64,000 bases of DNA from Neobacillus piezotolerans (GTDB lineage: Bacteria > Bacillota > Bacilli > Bacillales > Cytobacillaceae). The notes beneath the pieces are model-generated. The model was not told the origin of the DNA, did no database searches, and saw nothing but the letters and a program-made list of their open reading frames with translations. Made by a program: the position numbers and the translations under genes. This document shows positions 25,195-34,833 of the stretch, piece by piece; the first letter of the stretch is position 1, and the number at the start of each line of letters is the position of its first letter. Location of the stretch: contig NZ_QNQT01000002.1 in NCBI RefSeq assembly GCF_003362805.1, positions 682,001 to 746,000 of the forward strand, given 5' to 3'.

Positions 25195-26115
25195 ATGATA
25201 ACTGTAGTAGGCAGTATAAATATTGATTTAGTAGTACAAACAGATCACATGCCCGAACAAGGAGAAACTACGTTAGGGAACTCCCTTTCCATTTTTACTG
25301 GTGGAAAGGGTGCGAATCAGGCAGTAGCGATTTCGAGATTAGGAATGAATGCACAATTTATTGGTGCTTGCGGTACCGATGAGTATGGAAAAATTGCATT
25401 ATCATCATTAAAAAAGAAAAACATTAAAACCGATCAAGTCTTTATAGTTCCAGATGTTTCAACGGGTGTTGCTTCGATTATCGTTTCTAATTCTGATAAT
25501 CGAATCATTGTCATTCCTGGAGCAAACCATTTATTAACACCGGAAAAAATTAGTCTTGTAAAAGATGAAATCGTAAAAAGTGAAATGGTTGTCCTTCAGT
25601 TGGAAATACCGCCTGAAACTGTCCAGGCAGTATTGGAAATTTGTCATGAACATCAAATTCCTACGATTTTAAATCCCGCGCCAATGGATAAATTTAAAAA
25701 AGATTTTATTGATTTGGCAACGTATATTACACCGAATGAAACTGAATGTATCAGCCTCTTTGGAGAAAATATCGAAGAAACTTTAGAACAATACCCAAAT
25801 AAATTGGTTGTTACGTTGGGAGATAAAGGTGCTCGTTTTTATGACGGGGGAAAACATGTTTATGTTAAAAGTTATCCAGTAAAAGCGGTTGATACAACAG
25901 GTGCCGGGGATACCTTTAATGGCAGCTTCGCAGTGGCTTTGACCGAGGGGAAAACGATTGAAGAGGCTGTAAGATTTGCAAATGCAAGTGCTTCACTATC
26001 AGTTGAGAAAAAAGGGGCGCAAACCGGCATGCCTTCATATGAAATGGTCCTAAACCGGTTGGGTGAGGATGAGGCGGCAAGTTCCTTATCCAAAGCTGGA
26101 CTAATCGTAAATTAA
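25195..26115 (+). CDS. rbsK: ribokinase
   Basis: A 306-residue PfkB-family sugar kinase. It has GSINIDLVVQTDHMPEQGET, the glycine-rich FTGGKGANQAVAISRLG and the catalytic DTTGAGDTFNGSFAVAL with the Asp base. These are standard ribokinase features. It phosphorylates ribose at O5 so that ribose freed by the nucleoside hydrolase enters the pentose phosphate pathway. Ribosome site AAGAAGGTG. It lies between the transporter gene and the nucleoside hydrolase gene, 73 bp after the former and 23 bp before the latter. Confidence 0.92.
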   Translation: MITVVGSINIDLVVQTDHMPEQGETTLGNSLSIFTGGKGANQAVAISRLGMNAQFIGACGTDEYGKIALSSLKKKNIKTDQVFIVPDVSTGVASIIVSNSDNRIIVIPGANHLLTPEKISLVKDEIVKSEMVVLQLEIPPETVQAVLEICHEHQIPTILNPAPMDKFKKDFIDLATYITPNETECISLFGENIEETLEQYPNKLVVTLGDKGARFYDGGKHVYVKSYPVKAVDTTGAGDTFNGSFAVALTEGKTIEEAVRFANASASLSVEKKGAQTGMPSYEMVLNRLGEDEAASSLSKAGLIVN

Positions 26116-26138
26116 AATTCTTATATGGGGTGACAAAC

Positions 26139-27137
26139 ATGGAAAAAAGAAAGATTATCATAGACACAGATCCAGGCATTGATGATACGTATGCAATTGT
26201 CGCCGCATTAAGTTATGGTGGATTTGATGTAGCAGGAATAACAGTTGTAGCAGGCAATGTAGGTTTGGATAACTGTGTGAATAACGCTTTAGGGATCGTT
26301 AATTTAATGAATGCCGACTGCCGCGTTTATCCTGGGGCGACCGCTTCTTTGGTAGATCTGGAAAATGCTAAAACATATAATATTGATTCTTCGGTCCATG
26401 GAGCAGGCGGTTTGGGAACGGTTACGCTTACTCCTGACCGAACCAAACTGTCAGATACTCACGCCGTCGATTTTATTTTGGAAACCGTAAAAGAAAATCC
26501 GGGAGAGGTCGAACTGATTACCTTAGGCCCATTAACAAATATTGCCTTAGCCATTCGAAAAGATAAAGAAACGATGAAAAAGGTTAAAGCGATTTGGTCC
26601 ATGGGTGGCGGCGTTCGCATTGGGAACCGGACACCGGTGGCAGAATTCAATTATTGGGCAGACCCTGAAGCCGCGAAAGAAGTCTACGAGTCGATAGGTG
26701 AAGATGTTGAAATAAATATGATTGGATTGGATGTTACACAAAGTACTCGTTTTACTTTGGATGACTTATTCTTCCTGGGAACAGAGTGTGGCCATTTAGG
26801 GTCGCTATTAAGCGAAATGTCAGATCATTATAAGAAAATGTATTGGGACGCCCTTCGTATTTCCGGTATTATCGTTCATGATTTAGTTGCTGTCATGCTT
26901 GCGATTGACCCAAGTTTAAGTGACCAAGATGACGTCTATAAACGAGTCAATTTAAAGATGGAATGCCAAGGAATATGCAAAGGACAGACGGTGGTTCAAT
27001 TATCTCCTGGGAATCGTGATGATGAACCAGCAAATGCAAATGTTTATATGGGAATCGACAACGACAGCTATAGAAAAGCCTTCTTCAAACTTTGCTTCCC
27101 GGAATCCTATTCCATGTATACCAAATATATTTTATAA
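26139..27137 (+). CDS. inosine-uridine preferring nucleoside hydrolase
   Basis: A 332-residue nucleoside hydrolase. The N-terminal IIIDTDPGIDDTYAI provides the Ca2+ and ribose binding aspartates. Further motifs are ITLGPLTNIALA, WSMGGGVRIGNRTPVAEFN and a late IIVHDLVAVMLAID. It splits ribonucleosides into base and ribose. ATG 26139 was preferred to GTG 26130, because GGGG lies at 26127-26130. It completes an import, hydrolysis and phosphorylation route with the transporter and ribokinase. Confidence 0.9.
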   Translation: MEKRKIIIDTDPGIDDTYAIVAALSYGGFDVAGITVVAGNVGLDNCVNNALGIVNLMNADCRVYPGATASLVDLENAKTYNIDSSVHGAGGLGTVTLTPDRTKLSDTHAVDFILETVKENPGEVELITLGPLTNIALAIRKDKETMKKVKAIWSMGGGVRIGNRTPVAEFNYWADPEAAKEVYESIGEDVEINMIGLDVTQSTRFTLDDLFFLGTECGHLGSLLSEMSDHYKKMYWDALRISGIIVHDLVAVMLAIDPSLSDQDDVYKRVNLKMECQGICKGQTVVQLSPGNRDDEPANANVYMGIDNDSYRKAFFKLCFPESYSMYTKYIL

Positions 27138-27208
27138 TGACTTGCACTTCATTTTAAGATTTGGGTACGATACGGACCATAAGAGTAATGAATTATTTAC
27201 CAATACAG

Positions 27209-27258
27209 AAAAAAGGGCCAACCTTGTATGCGTTACTGCAGCAGGTTTGGCCCTTTTT
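27209..27258 (+). terminator. terminator of the nucleoside operon
   Basis: AAAAAGGGCCAACCT ... AGGTTTGGCCCTTTTT (one bulge), a long strong hairpin. Confidence 0.9.
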
Positions 27259-27291
27259 AGTATAAAAAAACATAATTGGGATAGAAACTAT

Positions 27292-28194
27292 TTACCCCTT
27301 TAAATCCTTCCTGATTTTAAAAAGATTGGTGCCTAGTTCATTTAACACGATGGCAGCCAATATTATAGCCGTTCCCAGCCACTGCAGCGGCGTGATCGCT
27401 TCTGACAAAATCAGGCTGGCGGATACGATTGCGACTGGCAATTCGATGGATGTCAGGATATTGGCGATGCCGCCTGGAACCAAAGGCGCGCCGACAGCGA
27501 AAAATAATGGCGGGATCACGGCACCAAACAGCGAAGCGCCAGCAGATGCCATCAATAAGTGGCCATCCAATGGAACTACAGTCGGAATTTCACGCATAAA
27601 TACGACAAAAACGAGAAGGGCCGACCCTGTTGCCATTAAGGATGTCCGTGTCCAGGAATCCACATTTACGGCAATTTTTCCGCTGAAAAAAATAAACCCG
27701 GCATAGGTGAATGCGGATAGAATGCCAAAAAGGAAGCCTTTAAAAGGAAGTCCTTGTATTTCTCCGTTCATGATATTGGAAGCGAAAAAGACCCCAATCA
27801 ATATAATCACGATCGACAGGATGGTCACAGGAGCTGGCTTTATTTTGCTGAAGATCCATTCCAGGATGATTCCAATCCAAACGAATTGGAACATTAAAAT
27901 AATCGCCAATGAGGCTGGCAGATATTGCATCGCGCCATAATAGAAAATACTCGTTAATCCGATAAAGCAGCCAGTCATCATCAACTGGAGAATATTTTTC
28001 TTATTCAGCCCTTTGAAACTCGAGCGTTTTATCAAGGTAAACGACCATAATAGCAGAAAGGAAATTGCCATTTGGACGATATTTATCTGTCCCAGCGAGT
28101 AGCCGTAGCCAAATCCCAATTCAGCAAAGATCGGGGTAAAGCCAAAACAGCCCGCGCCTAATAATACAAATAAAATTCCTTTGTTCACTTTCAA
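27292..28194 (-). CDS. EamA/DMT family transporter
   Basis: A 300-residue membrane protein with ten predicted segments arranged as two EamA repeats: LFVLLGAGCFGFTPIFAELG in the first, and GASLFGAVIPPLFFAVG and SLILSEAITPLQWLGTAII in the second. Such proteins export or import small metabolites. The substrate is unknown. TTG 28194 is taken as the start, because AGGAGGT lies six bases upstream; the frame continues left without a ribosome site. It lies downstream of the gnt operon on the same strand but beyond its terminator. Confidence 0.85.
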   Translation of the reverse strand: MKVNKGILFVLLGAGCFGFTPIFAELGFGYGYSLGQINIVQMAISFLLLWSFTLIKRSSFKGLNKKNILQLMMTGCFIGLTSIFYYGAMQYLPASLAIILMFQFVWIGIILEWIFSKIKPAPVTILSIVIILIGVFFASNIMNGEIQGLPFKGFLFGILSAFTYAGFIFFSGKIAVNVDSWTRTSLMATGSALLVFVVFMREIPTVVPLDGHLLMASAGASLFGAVIPPLFFAVGAPLVPGGIANILTSIELPVAIVSASLILSEAITPLQWLGTAIILAAIVLNELGTNLFKIRKDLKG

Positions 28195-28333
28195 GATGAA
28201 ACCTCCTTGAATCACAAAACTATCAAACACTTATTATATCATGATAGTGAATTTGCTGTCCCCGGAAACTTTTGAGAGAGAGGCGATAGCCGGAGAAATT
28301 GCCGCGGATAAACGTTGATACCAAATTCAAGGT

Positions 28334-28378
28334 ATTAAAAAAACGCCCAGTAAAGGGAAAATATCCTTTACTGGAGCG
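28334..28378 (-). terminator. terminator of the gnt operon
   Basis: Minus strand: CCAGTAAAGG-ATATTTTC-CCTTTACTGG flanked by CGC/GCG, then TTTTTTT. Confidence 0.9.
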
Positions 28379-28411
28379 ACAAAGTTAAAGCCTAGCTTAT
28401 ATCATTGAAAT

Positions 28412-29818
28412 TTAAGACTGCCAGTTCGTGTGAAAGAACCCATCAGCATCCGTTCGTTCGTAAGTATGGGCTCCGAAATAATCCCGTTGTGCCTGAATTA
28501 TATTTGCGTTGGACATGCCTGTCCGGTAGCTGTCGTAATAAGTAAGCGCCGAACTTAGACATGGGAACGAGATGCCGGAATTTATACCTTCACTGACCAC
28601 TTTTCGCAATCCCTTTTGATAGTCTTTTACTTTTTCGGTGAAATACGGGGCAATTAATAAATTTGCCAAGTTTGGCTGCCCTTCATATATTTCGCCAATT
28701 ACGTTTAAAAATTCTGCGCGAATGATGCAGCCGCCGCGGAAAATTAGGGCAATATCCTTTAACGGCAAGTCCCAGCTGTACAGATCGGAAGTCATCTTAT
28801 ATTGCGTAAATCCTTGCGCGTAGGCACAAACCTTCCCCATATATAAGGCCTGCCTCACATTGTCAATCCACAATTCTTTATCCAAATGTGCTTGATCATT
28901 TTCCGGGCCAGTCAGGATTTCTTGCGCATTCAGTCTTTCCTCTTTTAAAGCAGAAAGGTACCGAGCAAACAATGATTCCGTAATGATTGAAGTAGGAATT
29001 CCGTTATCAATTGCCTGGAGGCTTGTCCATTTGCCTGTTCCTTTTTGGCCGGCCTTATCAAGGATTACGTCGATTAGCGGCAAGCCTGTTAGTTCATCTT
29101 TTTTCCTAAGGATTTCGGCGGTAATTTCGATTAAATAACTTTTCAGCTCGCCATGGTTCCAGGATTCAAAAATATCGGCGATTTCCTCGACAGGCAATGC
29201 CAATCTCTTTCGTAAAAACGTATATGCCTCCGCAATCAGCTGCATATCCGCATACTCGATCCCGTTATGGACCATTTTAACAAAGTGTCCCGAGCCTTTA
29301 GGGCCAATATAGGTGCAGCAAGGGTCATTGTCTACCTGGGCCGCGATTTTTGTAAGAATAGGGGCCGCTTTTTCATAAACGTCCTTATCTCCACCCGGCA
29401 TAATGGAAGGCCCTGTTAATGCGCCGATCTCCCCGCCGGAAATGCCAATCCCTAAATACCCGATCCCTTTTTGCTTCAACTCATCATATCTCCGAGCCGT
29501 ATCTTCAAAGTGGGAATTGCCGCCGTCCATAATCACATCGCCAGCTTCAAGAAAAGGAATTAATGATTGGATGACCGAATCAATCGGGCTTCCGGCTGTA
29601 ACCATGAGGAAGATTTTCCGCGGGGTTTGTAAGGACTGGACAAAATCCTGGACTTCATAGAAAGGGGAGATGGCCTTCCCGCTGCTTTTTTGAACGAGTT
29701 GGTCGGTTAAATCCCTTGTATAATTGTAGACAGCAACTTGCTCTCCTTTACTGGCCATATTTAAAGCGATATTGCTGCCCATTACTCCTAAGCCAATGAC
29801 TCCAATTGTGTTCAACAT
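28412..29818 (-). CDS. gntZ: 6-phosphogluconate dehydrogenase, decarboxylating
   Basis: A 468-residue enzyme with Rossmann motif GVIGLGVMGSNIALNMA, MDGGNSHFEDT, ISGGEIGALTGPSIMPGG, the catalytic KMVHNGIEYADMQLIAEAY and the C-terminal YFGAHTYERTDADGFFHTNW. It oxidises 6-phosphogluconate to ribulose-5-phosphate and CO2. It is the last gene of a gntR-gntK-gntP-gntZ operon, in the same order as B. subtilis. The cofactor, NADP+ or NAD+, cannot be read with certainty; B. subtilis GntZ uses NAD+. Ribosome site AAGGAGT. Confidence 0.92.
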   Translation of the reverse strand: MLNTIGVIGLGVMGSNIALNMASKGEQVAVYNYTRDLTDQLVQKSSGKAISPFYEVQDFVQSLQTPRKIFLMVTAGSPIDSVIQSLIPFLEAGDVIMDGGNSHFEDTARRYDELKQKGIGYLGIGISGGEIGALTGPSIMPGGDKDVYEKAAPILTKIAAQVDNDPCCTYIGPKGSGHFVKMVHNGIEYADMQLIAEAYTFLRKRLALPVEEIADIFESWNHGELKSYLIEITAEILRKKDELTGLPLIDVILDKAGQKGTGKWTSLQAIDNGIPTSIITESLFARYLSALKEERLNAQEILTGPENDQAHLDKELWIDNVRQALYMGKVCAYAQGFTQYKMTSDLYSWDLPLKDIALIFRGGCIIRAEFLNVIGEIYEGQPNLANLLIAPYFTEKVKDYQKGLRKVVSEGINSGISFPCLSSALTYYDSYRTGMSNANIIQAQRDYFGAHTYERTDADGFFHTNWQS

Positions 29819-29848
29819 TTTGGCAAGACTCCTTTTTTAACAGATAAG

Positions 29849-29891
29849 GGGCAGTGTATCCCCCGCATTAACTGCTAGGGATATACTGCCC
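29849..29891 (-). other. intercistronic hairpin between gntP and gntZ
   Basis: GGGCAGTGTATCCC pairs with GGGATATACTGCCC, a 14-bp stem, without a T run on the minus strand. It is probably an mRNA processing or stability element rather than a terminator. Confidence 0.6.
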
Positions 29892-29926
29892 GGATGGACA
29901 ATTTTTCAAAAAAGAAATTTCAACCA

Positions 29927-31273
29927 TTAAACAATCAAGCTTAATAGTAAAACAAATCCTAAGCCCGCAACAGAGATAATTGTCTCAAGCAATGTCCAAG
30001 TTGCAAATGTTTCTTTCATCGTTAAGCCAAAGTACTCTTTAAACATCCAGAAGCCTGCGTCGTTAACGTGGGAAGCTATTAAACTTCCAGCACCGGTTGC
30101 AAGAACGACTAAAGCGAGATTCACATCGGATTGTCCAAGCATTGGGATAACCAATCCGGCAGTTGTCAAAGCGGCTACAGTAGCAGATCCCAGCGAAATC
30201 CTTAAGATTGCGGCGATGATCCAGGCAAGCAGGATTGGGGACATTGAAGTTCCTTTGAACAATTCAGCTACGTAATCACCGACGCCGCCATTGATCAATA
30301 CTTGTTTGAAGGCTCCGCCTCCGCCAATGATCAAGAGCATCATCCCGATATGGGAAATCGCTGTCGTACAGGAATCCATAACGGACTTGATTGGAATTTT
30401 CCTTGCAATACCCATTGTGTAGACAGCAACCAATAAGGAAATCAACATAGCGGTCCCGGCTTCACCGATAAAACGGATTCCCGCAAGGAAGCTATTATCT
30501 TCAAACCCGATTGTTTTTTGAAGCAAAGTAATAATTGTCGCGATTGACATTAGAATAACAGGCAGGATGGCAGTAAATACACTGATGCCGAATCCAGGAG
30601 TGTCTTCCATTTTAAATGTTTTTTGTTCGCCTAAAGAGGCAATATTTCCTGTTTTTGTAAACGATGCCGGAACGAGCTTTTTAGCAAGCTTCGTAAACAG
30701 CGGCCCTGCGATAATGACTGTCGGAATAGCAATAATGAACCCGTAAAGCAATACTTCCCCAATGTTCGCTCCATATTCGCCCGCAATAACAGTCGGTCCT
30801 GGGTGAGGAGGGAGGAAGCCGTGTGTAACGGATAATGCTGCTGTCATTGGAATACCAAGATACAGAATCGAAATCCTTAACTCTTTTGAAATAGCGAAAA
30901 CGATTGGAATTAAGAGAACTAATCCTACTTCAAAGAATAATGCGACGCCGATGATAAACGATGCGGCAACGACGGCCCATTGAATATTTTTCTCACCGAA
31001 CTTGTTCACGAGTGTCATGGCAATCCGTTGCGCGCCGCCGGAATCGGCGATTAACTTACCCAACATCGCTCCAAGTCCAAAAATCAATGCCAAGTGCCCT
31101 AGCGTTCCACCGAGGCCGGCTTCAATTGTTTTGACGATTTCTTCAAGCGGCATCCCAAGGGCCAAGGCAACCCCGAACGATACAATGATTAACGAGATAA
31201 AAGTGTTTAATTTTAAGCCCATAATTAAAAGAAGTAATGCTAAAATTCCAATTGCTACAATAAATAATGGCAC
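29927..31273 (-). CDS. gntP: gluconate permease
   Basis: A 448-residue GntP-family permease with twelve or more hydrophobic segments: GLGAMLGKLIADSGGAQRIA, HGFLPPHPGPTVIAGEYGAN and SHVNDAGFWMFKEYFGLT are family hallmarks. It takes up gluconate with protons. It starts with GTG behind AAGGGGGAT, 19 bp after gntK. It feeds GntK and GntZ within the same operon. Confidence 0.93.
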   Translation of the reverse strand: MPLFIVAIGILALLLLIMGLKLNTFISLIIVSFGVALALGMPLEEIVKTIEAGLGGTLGHLALIFGLGAMLGKLIADSGGAQRIAMTLVNKFGEKNIQWAVVAASFIIGVALFFEVGLVLLIPIVFAISKELRISILYLGIPMTAALSVTHGFLPPHPGPTVIAGEYGANIGEVLLYGFIIAIPTVIIAGPLFTKLAKKLVPASFTKTGNIASLGEQKTFKMEDTPGFGISVFTAILPVILMSIATIITLLQKTIGFEDNSFLAGIRFIGEAGTAMLISLLVAVYTMGIARKIPIKSVMDSCTTAISHIGMMLLIIGGGGAFKQVLINGGVGDYVAELFKGTSMSPILLAWIIAAILRISLGSATVAALTTAGLVIPMLGQSDVNLALVVLATGAGSLIASHVNDAGFWMFKEYFGLTMKETFATWTLLETIISVAGLGFVLLLSLIV

Positions 31274-31292
31274 TGTAATATCCCCCTTAATG

Positions 31293-32831
31293 CTATCTTG
31301 TTGTTAATCCTCTTTGATACTTCGCAATTCTTGAATAATCTTCTGTTAATACTCTTGATAGTTCAATGAAAATCGGCAATAATTCCCGATACTCTTTCAC
31401 TGCATCTCCTTTCGGGGTATGTTTGTACGTGCTGCCAATCATTTCGGAAACGATTTCAAAGGACTCGATTTCTCCCAATGAATACAATCCTAAAATGCAG
31501 GCGCCAAGGCACGAGCTTTCATAGCTTTCCGGAACGACCACTTCAGATTCAAAGATATCCGACATCATCTGGCGCCAGACCTCAGACCTTGCGAAGCCTC
31601 CAGTTGCCTGAATGCGGGTCACAGGACCATCCATGCACTCAGTTAAAGCAAGAAATACTGTGTACAAATTGTATATAACGCCTTCAAGGGCGGCACGAAC
31701 CATATGTTCTTTTTTATGCGACATCGTTAAGCCGAAAAATGAGCCGCGTACATCCGGGTTCCACATTGGCGCCCGTTCACCCGCCAAGTATGGATGGAAT
31801 AATAATCCATCAGCACCTGGCCTCACACCCGCTGCGATTTTTGTTAAAACCTCATAAGGGTCGATTCCCAACCTCTTCGCTGTTTCAACTTCGGCTGAGG
31901 CGAATTCATCGCGGATCCAGCGCAACACCATTCCGCCGTTGTTTACCGGACCTCCAATAACCCAATGGTTCTCGGTTAAGGCGTAGCAAAATATCCTGCC
32001 TTTTTCATCTGTCTGCGGCTTGTCGATAATTGTTCGTATAGCGCCGCTTGTCCCAATCGTGACAGCGATTTCGCCTTTTCTGATCGCATTTACCCCTAAA
32101 TTCGAGAGCACGCCATCACTGGCGCCAATGACAAAAGGAGTCTTTGGGTCGAGTCCGATTTGGCTTGCCAAAACCGGGTTGCAATTCGTAAATAGTTTGG
32201 TTGTCGGGACGAGTTCGGATAATTGATCTCTTGAAATCCCTGCAATGGTTAATGCCTCTTCATCCCAATCCAGTGTTTTCAAATTCATCATACCCATGGC
32301 CGACGCAAGGGAGTAATCAACAACATATTGATCAAAGAACTTCTTGAAAACAAATTCTTTAATCCCGATATATCTCTTCGTTTTGGCGGCGATTTCCGGA
32401 CGCTCATTCACAATCCAGGCAATTTTGGACAATGGCGACATCGGGTGCATCGGCGTTCCTGTCCGTTTATAAACCTCATGGCCATTCAGTTCATTTTTAA
32501 TTTTATGCGTCCACGCTTCACTGCGGTTATCTGCCCAAGTAATGCATGGGGTAAGCGGCTCGTTGTTCTCATCCATGGCAATAACGCTATGCATGGCGCT
32601 GCTAAAAGAAATAAACTTAAGCCTTTTTTCGGGATGTTGTTTTGTAATATTGGTAATCGCTTGCAAAACGGCCTGGAATATTTCCTTCGGATCTTGTTCC
32701 GCTGTTGAAATATCAGGTGTGTAAAGCGGATAACCAATATTCTCCGTATGGATGACGTCGCCTTTTTCACTGAATAAAACCGCTTTTGTACTTGTGGTGC
32801 CAATATCGATTCCTAACATAAAGTTAGTCAT
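31293..32831 (-). CDS. gntK: gluconokinase (FGGY family)
   Basis: A 512-residue FGGY sugar kinase: MLGIDIGTTSTKAVLF (ATP phosphate loop), TIGTSGAIRTI, GADGLLFHPYLAGERAPMWN and QATGGFARSEVWRQMMSDI. It phosphorylates gluconate to 6-phosphogluconate. Its start overlaps the end of gntR by eight bases, giving translational coupling. The residues M-H-S-V around position 84 match the Bacillus gluconokinase group. Confidence 0.93.
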   Translation of the reverse strand: MTNFMLGIDIGTTSTKAVLFSEKGDVIHTENIGYPLYTPDISTAEQDPKEIFQAVLQAITNITKQHPEKRLKFISFSSAMHSVIAMDENNEPLTPCITWADNRSEAWTHKIKNELNGHEVYKRTGTPMHPMSPLSKIAWIVNERPEIAAKTKRYIGIKEFVFKKFFDQYVVDYSLASAMGMMNLKTLDWDEEALTIAGISRDQLSELVPTTKLFTNCNPVLASQIGLDPKTPFVIGASDGVLSNLGVNAIRKGEIAVTIGTSGAIRTIIDKPQTDEKGRIFCYALTENHWVIGGPVNNGGMVLRWIRDEFASAEVETAKRLGIDPYEVLTKIAAGVRPGADGLLFHPYLAGERAPMWNPDVRGSFFGLTMSHKKEHMVRAALEGVIYNLYTVFLALTECMDGPVTRIQATGGFARSEVWRQMMSDIFESEVVVPESYESSCLGACILGLYSLGEIESFEIVSEMIGSTYKHTPKGDAVKEYRELLPIFIELSRVLTEDYSRIAKYQRGLTTR

Positions 32832-33549
32832 TTTCTTGTTCCACTCCTTCTGAAAGCATTTGCTGGGACCTCCACAGGTCTTCTACCTTGCCTTGGACAT
32901 CATCAAAATTTTGGTGGAGGGACTTGATCATAAGGGTCCGGTCTTTCGTTTTTATTGCTTCTATATATAGCTCGTGATTTTTCAGAATCCGATCAAAATC
33001 ATCGTATTTTTCATTGAAACGATTGCGCATTGACAACAGAATCAAGCTTTCCATTACCGGCTTCAAATTATTCCAAATCATTAGGATGTAGGAATGGTTG
33101 GCGGCCCTGATGATCGTTTCATGGAACAAAACATCTTGATACGAAAATTCATCGGGGTCATGGTATTTGATGGCAACCTTCATCATTTCAAAAATTTTGC
33201 TTAGTTCTTTGACTAATTCACTAACGTCAATTCTGGCAAGCCGTTCGAAAACAAACGTTTCGATAAGCAGCCGAACATCATATATTTCTTCAATTTCCTT
33301 TTGCGATAGGCCCGAAACCACCGCGCCCATTCTTTCTAACTGAATGATGTTTTCAGATGACAATATTTTTAATGCATCACGGATAGGTGAGCGGCTTACC
33401 GAAAAATCGGCTGCCAATTTATTCTCTGATAGAGTGGAACCGGCTTCAATCATGCCGGATATAATCCGCATTCTGAGTTCATAAGCAATCCGGTCGCCCG
33501 TCGAGGCCTTGGAAAGCCATTTTTCGGGATAGAGGTTTGACCCTGCCAT
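32824..33549 (-). CDS. gntR: GntR family gluconate operon repressor
   Basis: A 241-residue FadR-type GntR regulator: winged HTH at about 15-75 (GSTLSENKLAADFSVSRSPI, RDALKIL) and an all-helical FCD effector domain with the metal/ligand histidines (FHETIIRAANHSYIL). It is the first gene of the gnt operon and should repress it, with gluconate as inducer. ATG 33549 follows GGAGGGAAC; the longer frame upstream would begin inside the operator. Palindromic operators lie directly upstream. Confidence 0.93.
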   Translation of the reverse strand: MAGSNLYPEKWLSKASTGDRIAYELRMRIISGMIEAGSTLSENKLAADFSVSRSPIRDALKILSSENIIQLERMGAVVSGLSQKEIEEIYDVRLLIETFVFERLARIDVSELVKELSKIFEMMKVAIKYHDPDEFSYQDVLFHETIIRAANHSYILMIWNNLKPVMESLILLSMRNRFNEKYDDFDRILKNHELYIEAIKTKDRTLMIKSLHQNFDDVQGKVEDLWRSQQMLSEGVEQEND

Positions 33550-33574
33550 AAAGTTCCCTCCTAGTCGATGTACA

Positions 33575-33633
33575 ACAAGTATACTTGTATACAAGTTATT
33601 ATAATATAAGATTCTGAAATGTAAACGCTTTTT
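33575..33633 (-). promoter_or_regulatory. gnt promoter, GntR operator and cre-like site
   Basis: Overlapping palindromes ACAAGTATACTTGT (33575-33588) and ACTTGTATACAAGT (33583-33596) closely match the B. subtilis GntR operator core ATACTTGTATACAAGTAT. A TATAAT -10 (33598-33603, minus strand) lies just upstream. TGTAAACGCTTTTT at 33620-33633 is a partial cre match overlapping the expected -35. The rest of the gap to 33870 shows no ORF. Confidence 0.8.
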
Positions 33634-33871
33634 TAACTTTTTCTTAAAATCATATTATTGAAATTGATTATATTACCCAGGGGGAAGGCTAAAAGCCCTT
33701 TCTTAGCCTTAGAACGGGGCAAATGGGGAATCTAATAGTGGGAGGGAGAAGGGGCTCCAATTATACGATTCACTTTACTAACAAAACGTCGATTATATTT
33801 CCAGTATAAGGTTGTTGTTTTTTAAAACTTTAAAATGATAAATGTCAAAAAGCATCCTTTCCCATACGGCC

Positions 33872-33908
33872 AAAAAGGCGCGTTAATCTTTTAGTGATAA
33901 ACGCACCT
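33872..33908 (-). terminator. terminator of the methyltransferase gene
   Basis: Minus strand: GGTGCGTTTATC-ACTAAAA-GATTAACGCGCC then TTTTT. Confidence 0.8.
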
Positions 33909-33925
33909 GTAGAATTATATGTTCA

Positions 33926-34672
33926 TCATAATTTCCTGGCTTTAATGATTAGAGTAGTGGGAAGGTATTGGGCTTTTTCATAACAATACCAGCTGTTGGA
34001 GTGCCGTTCGATGTCCGCTTCCGATAGGCAAGCATCTTCCACGACTTTTTCAATCGTAAATCCGTTTTCGATTAACGTATTTATGTAAGTGCTAAGCCTG
34101 AATTGCTGCATTATGGCCGGATGGCCCCATGCTTCATGATCATAAGGCCCTTCTTCATGATACGACTTAGTAATCATCACAATGTCGCCATCATTTTTAA
34201 CTCGATTGTACAGCGGATGCTCCCAGCTAAAAATGAAAACGCCGCCCTGCTTTAAATAGGAATGCACATTTCTTACCGTCCGGTTGAGGTCAGCGGTCCA
34301 CCCCAAGGCGTAAATCGAAAAGACGATATCGAAGCAATCAATTGGAATGCCCGGGTTTTCCTCCATTGGCGATTCAAATAACTTAATAGGGGTTTTGGCT
34401 TTTTCTAATAATTCCTTCGCAGCGCCTATCTGCGTTTTCGAAAAATCCAATCCCCATAATTCACGAGCGTTTTTCGAATCCAAGTAGTTCAATGAATGCC
34501 CGCTGCCACAGCCTATCTCCAAAATCTTTAAACCTTTCACATCTCCGAACAGATTAAGATCCTCTTCATTGGGAGCCAATGGCCCATATTCGGGCAGTGG
34601 ATTCCTCCCGTAAAAACGATGCGCCACCTCATCCCAACTTTGTTTATTTACATTTAGCGTATTCATAGCCAT
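33926..34672 (-). CDS. class I SAM-dependent methyltransferase
   Basis: A 248-residue methyltransferase. SAM motif I is LKILEIGCGSGHSLNYL at about residue 50, motif II FDIVFSIYALGWTADL at about 118, and post-motif FIFSWEHPLY at about 149. The N-terminal NKQSWDEVAHRFYGRNPLPE is typical of the UbiE/Methyltransf_11 group. The substrate is a small molecule, unidentified. It is monocistronic, with GGAGGATG before the ATG and its own terminator. Confidence 0.88.
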   Translation of the reverse strand: MAMNTLNVNKQSWDEVAHRFYGRNPLPEYGPLAPNEEDLNLFGDVKGLKILEIGCGSGHSLNYLDSKNARELWGLDFSKTQIGAAKELLEKAKTPIKLFESPMEENPGIPIDCFDIVFSIYALGWTADLNRTVRNVHSYLKQGGVFIFSWEHPLYNRVKNDGDIVMITKSYHEEGPYDHEAWGHPAIMQQFRLSTYINTLIENGFTIEKVVEDACLSEADIERHSNSWYCYEKAQYLPTTLIIKARKL

Positions 34673-34833
34673 AGCTCATCCTCCATTAGTTGATAAGAAC
34701 ATATATTCTCCAATTAGGGGGAATATCCTGCCTTGAATGATGAAATTGGGTATACATGGAGATCTTCAAGGACGAAACTGAATGATGTGGTAAAATATAG
34801 AAAGTAAAAGAGGGTTAACTGGTTAGAGGGCAT

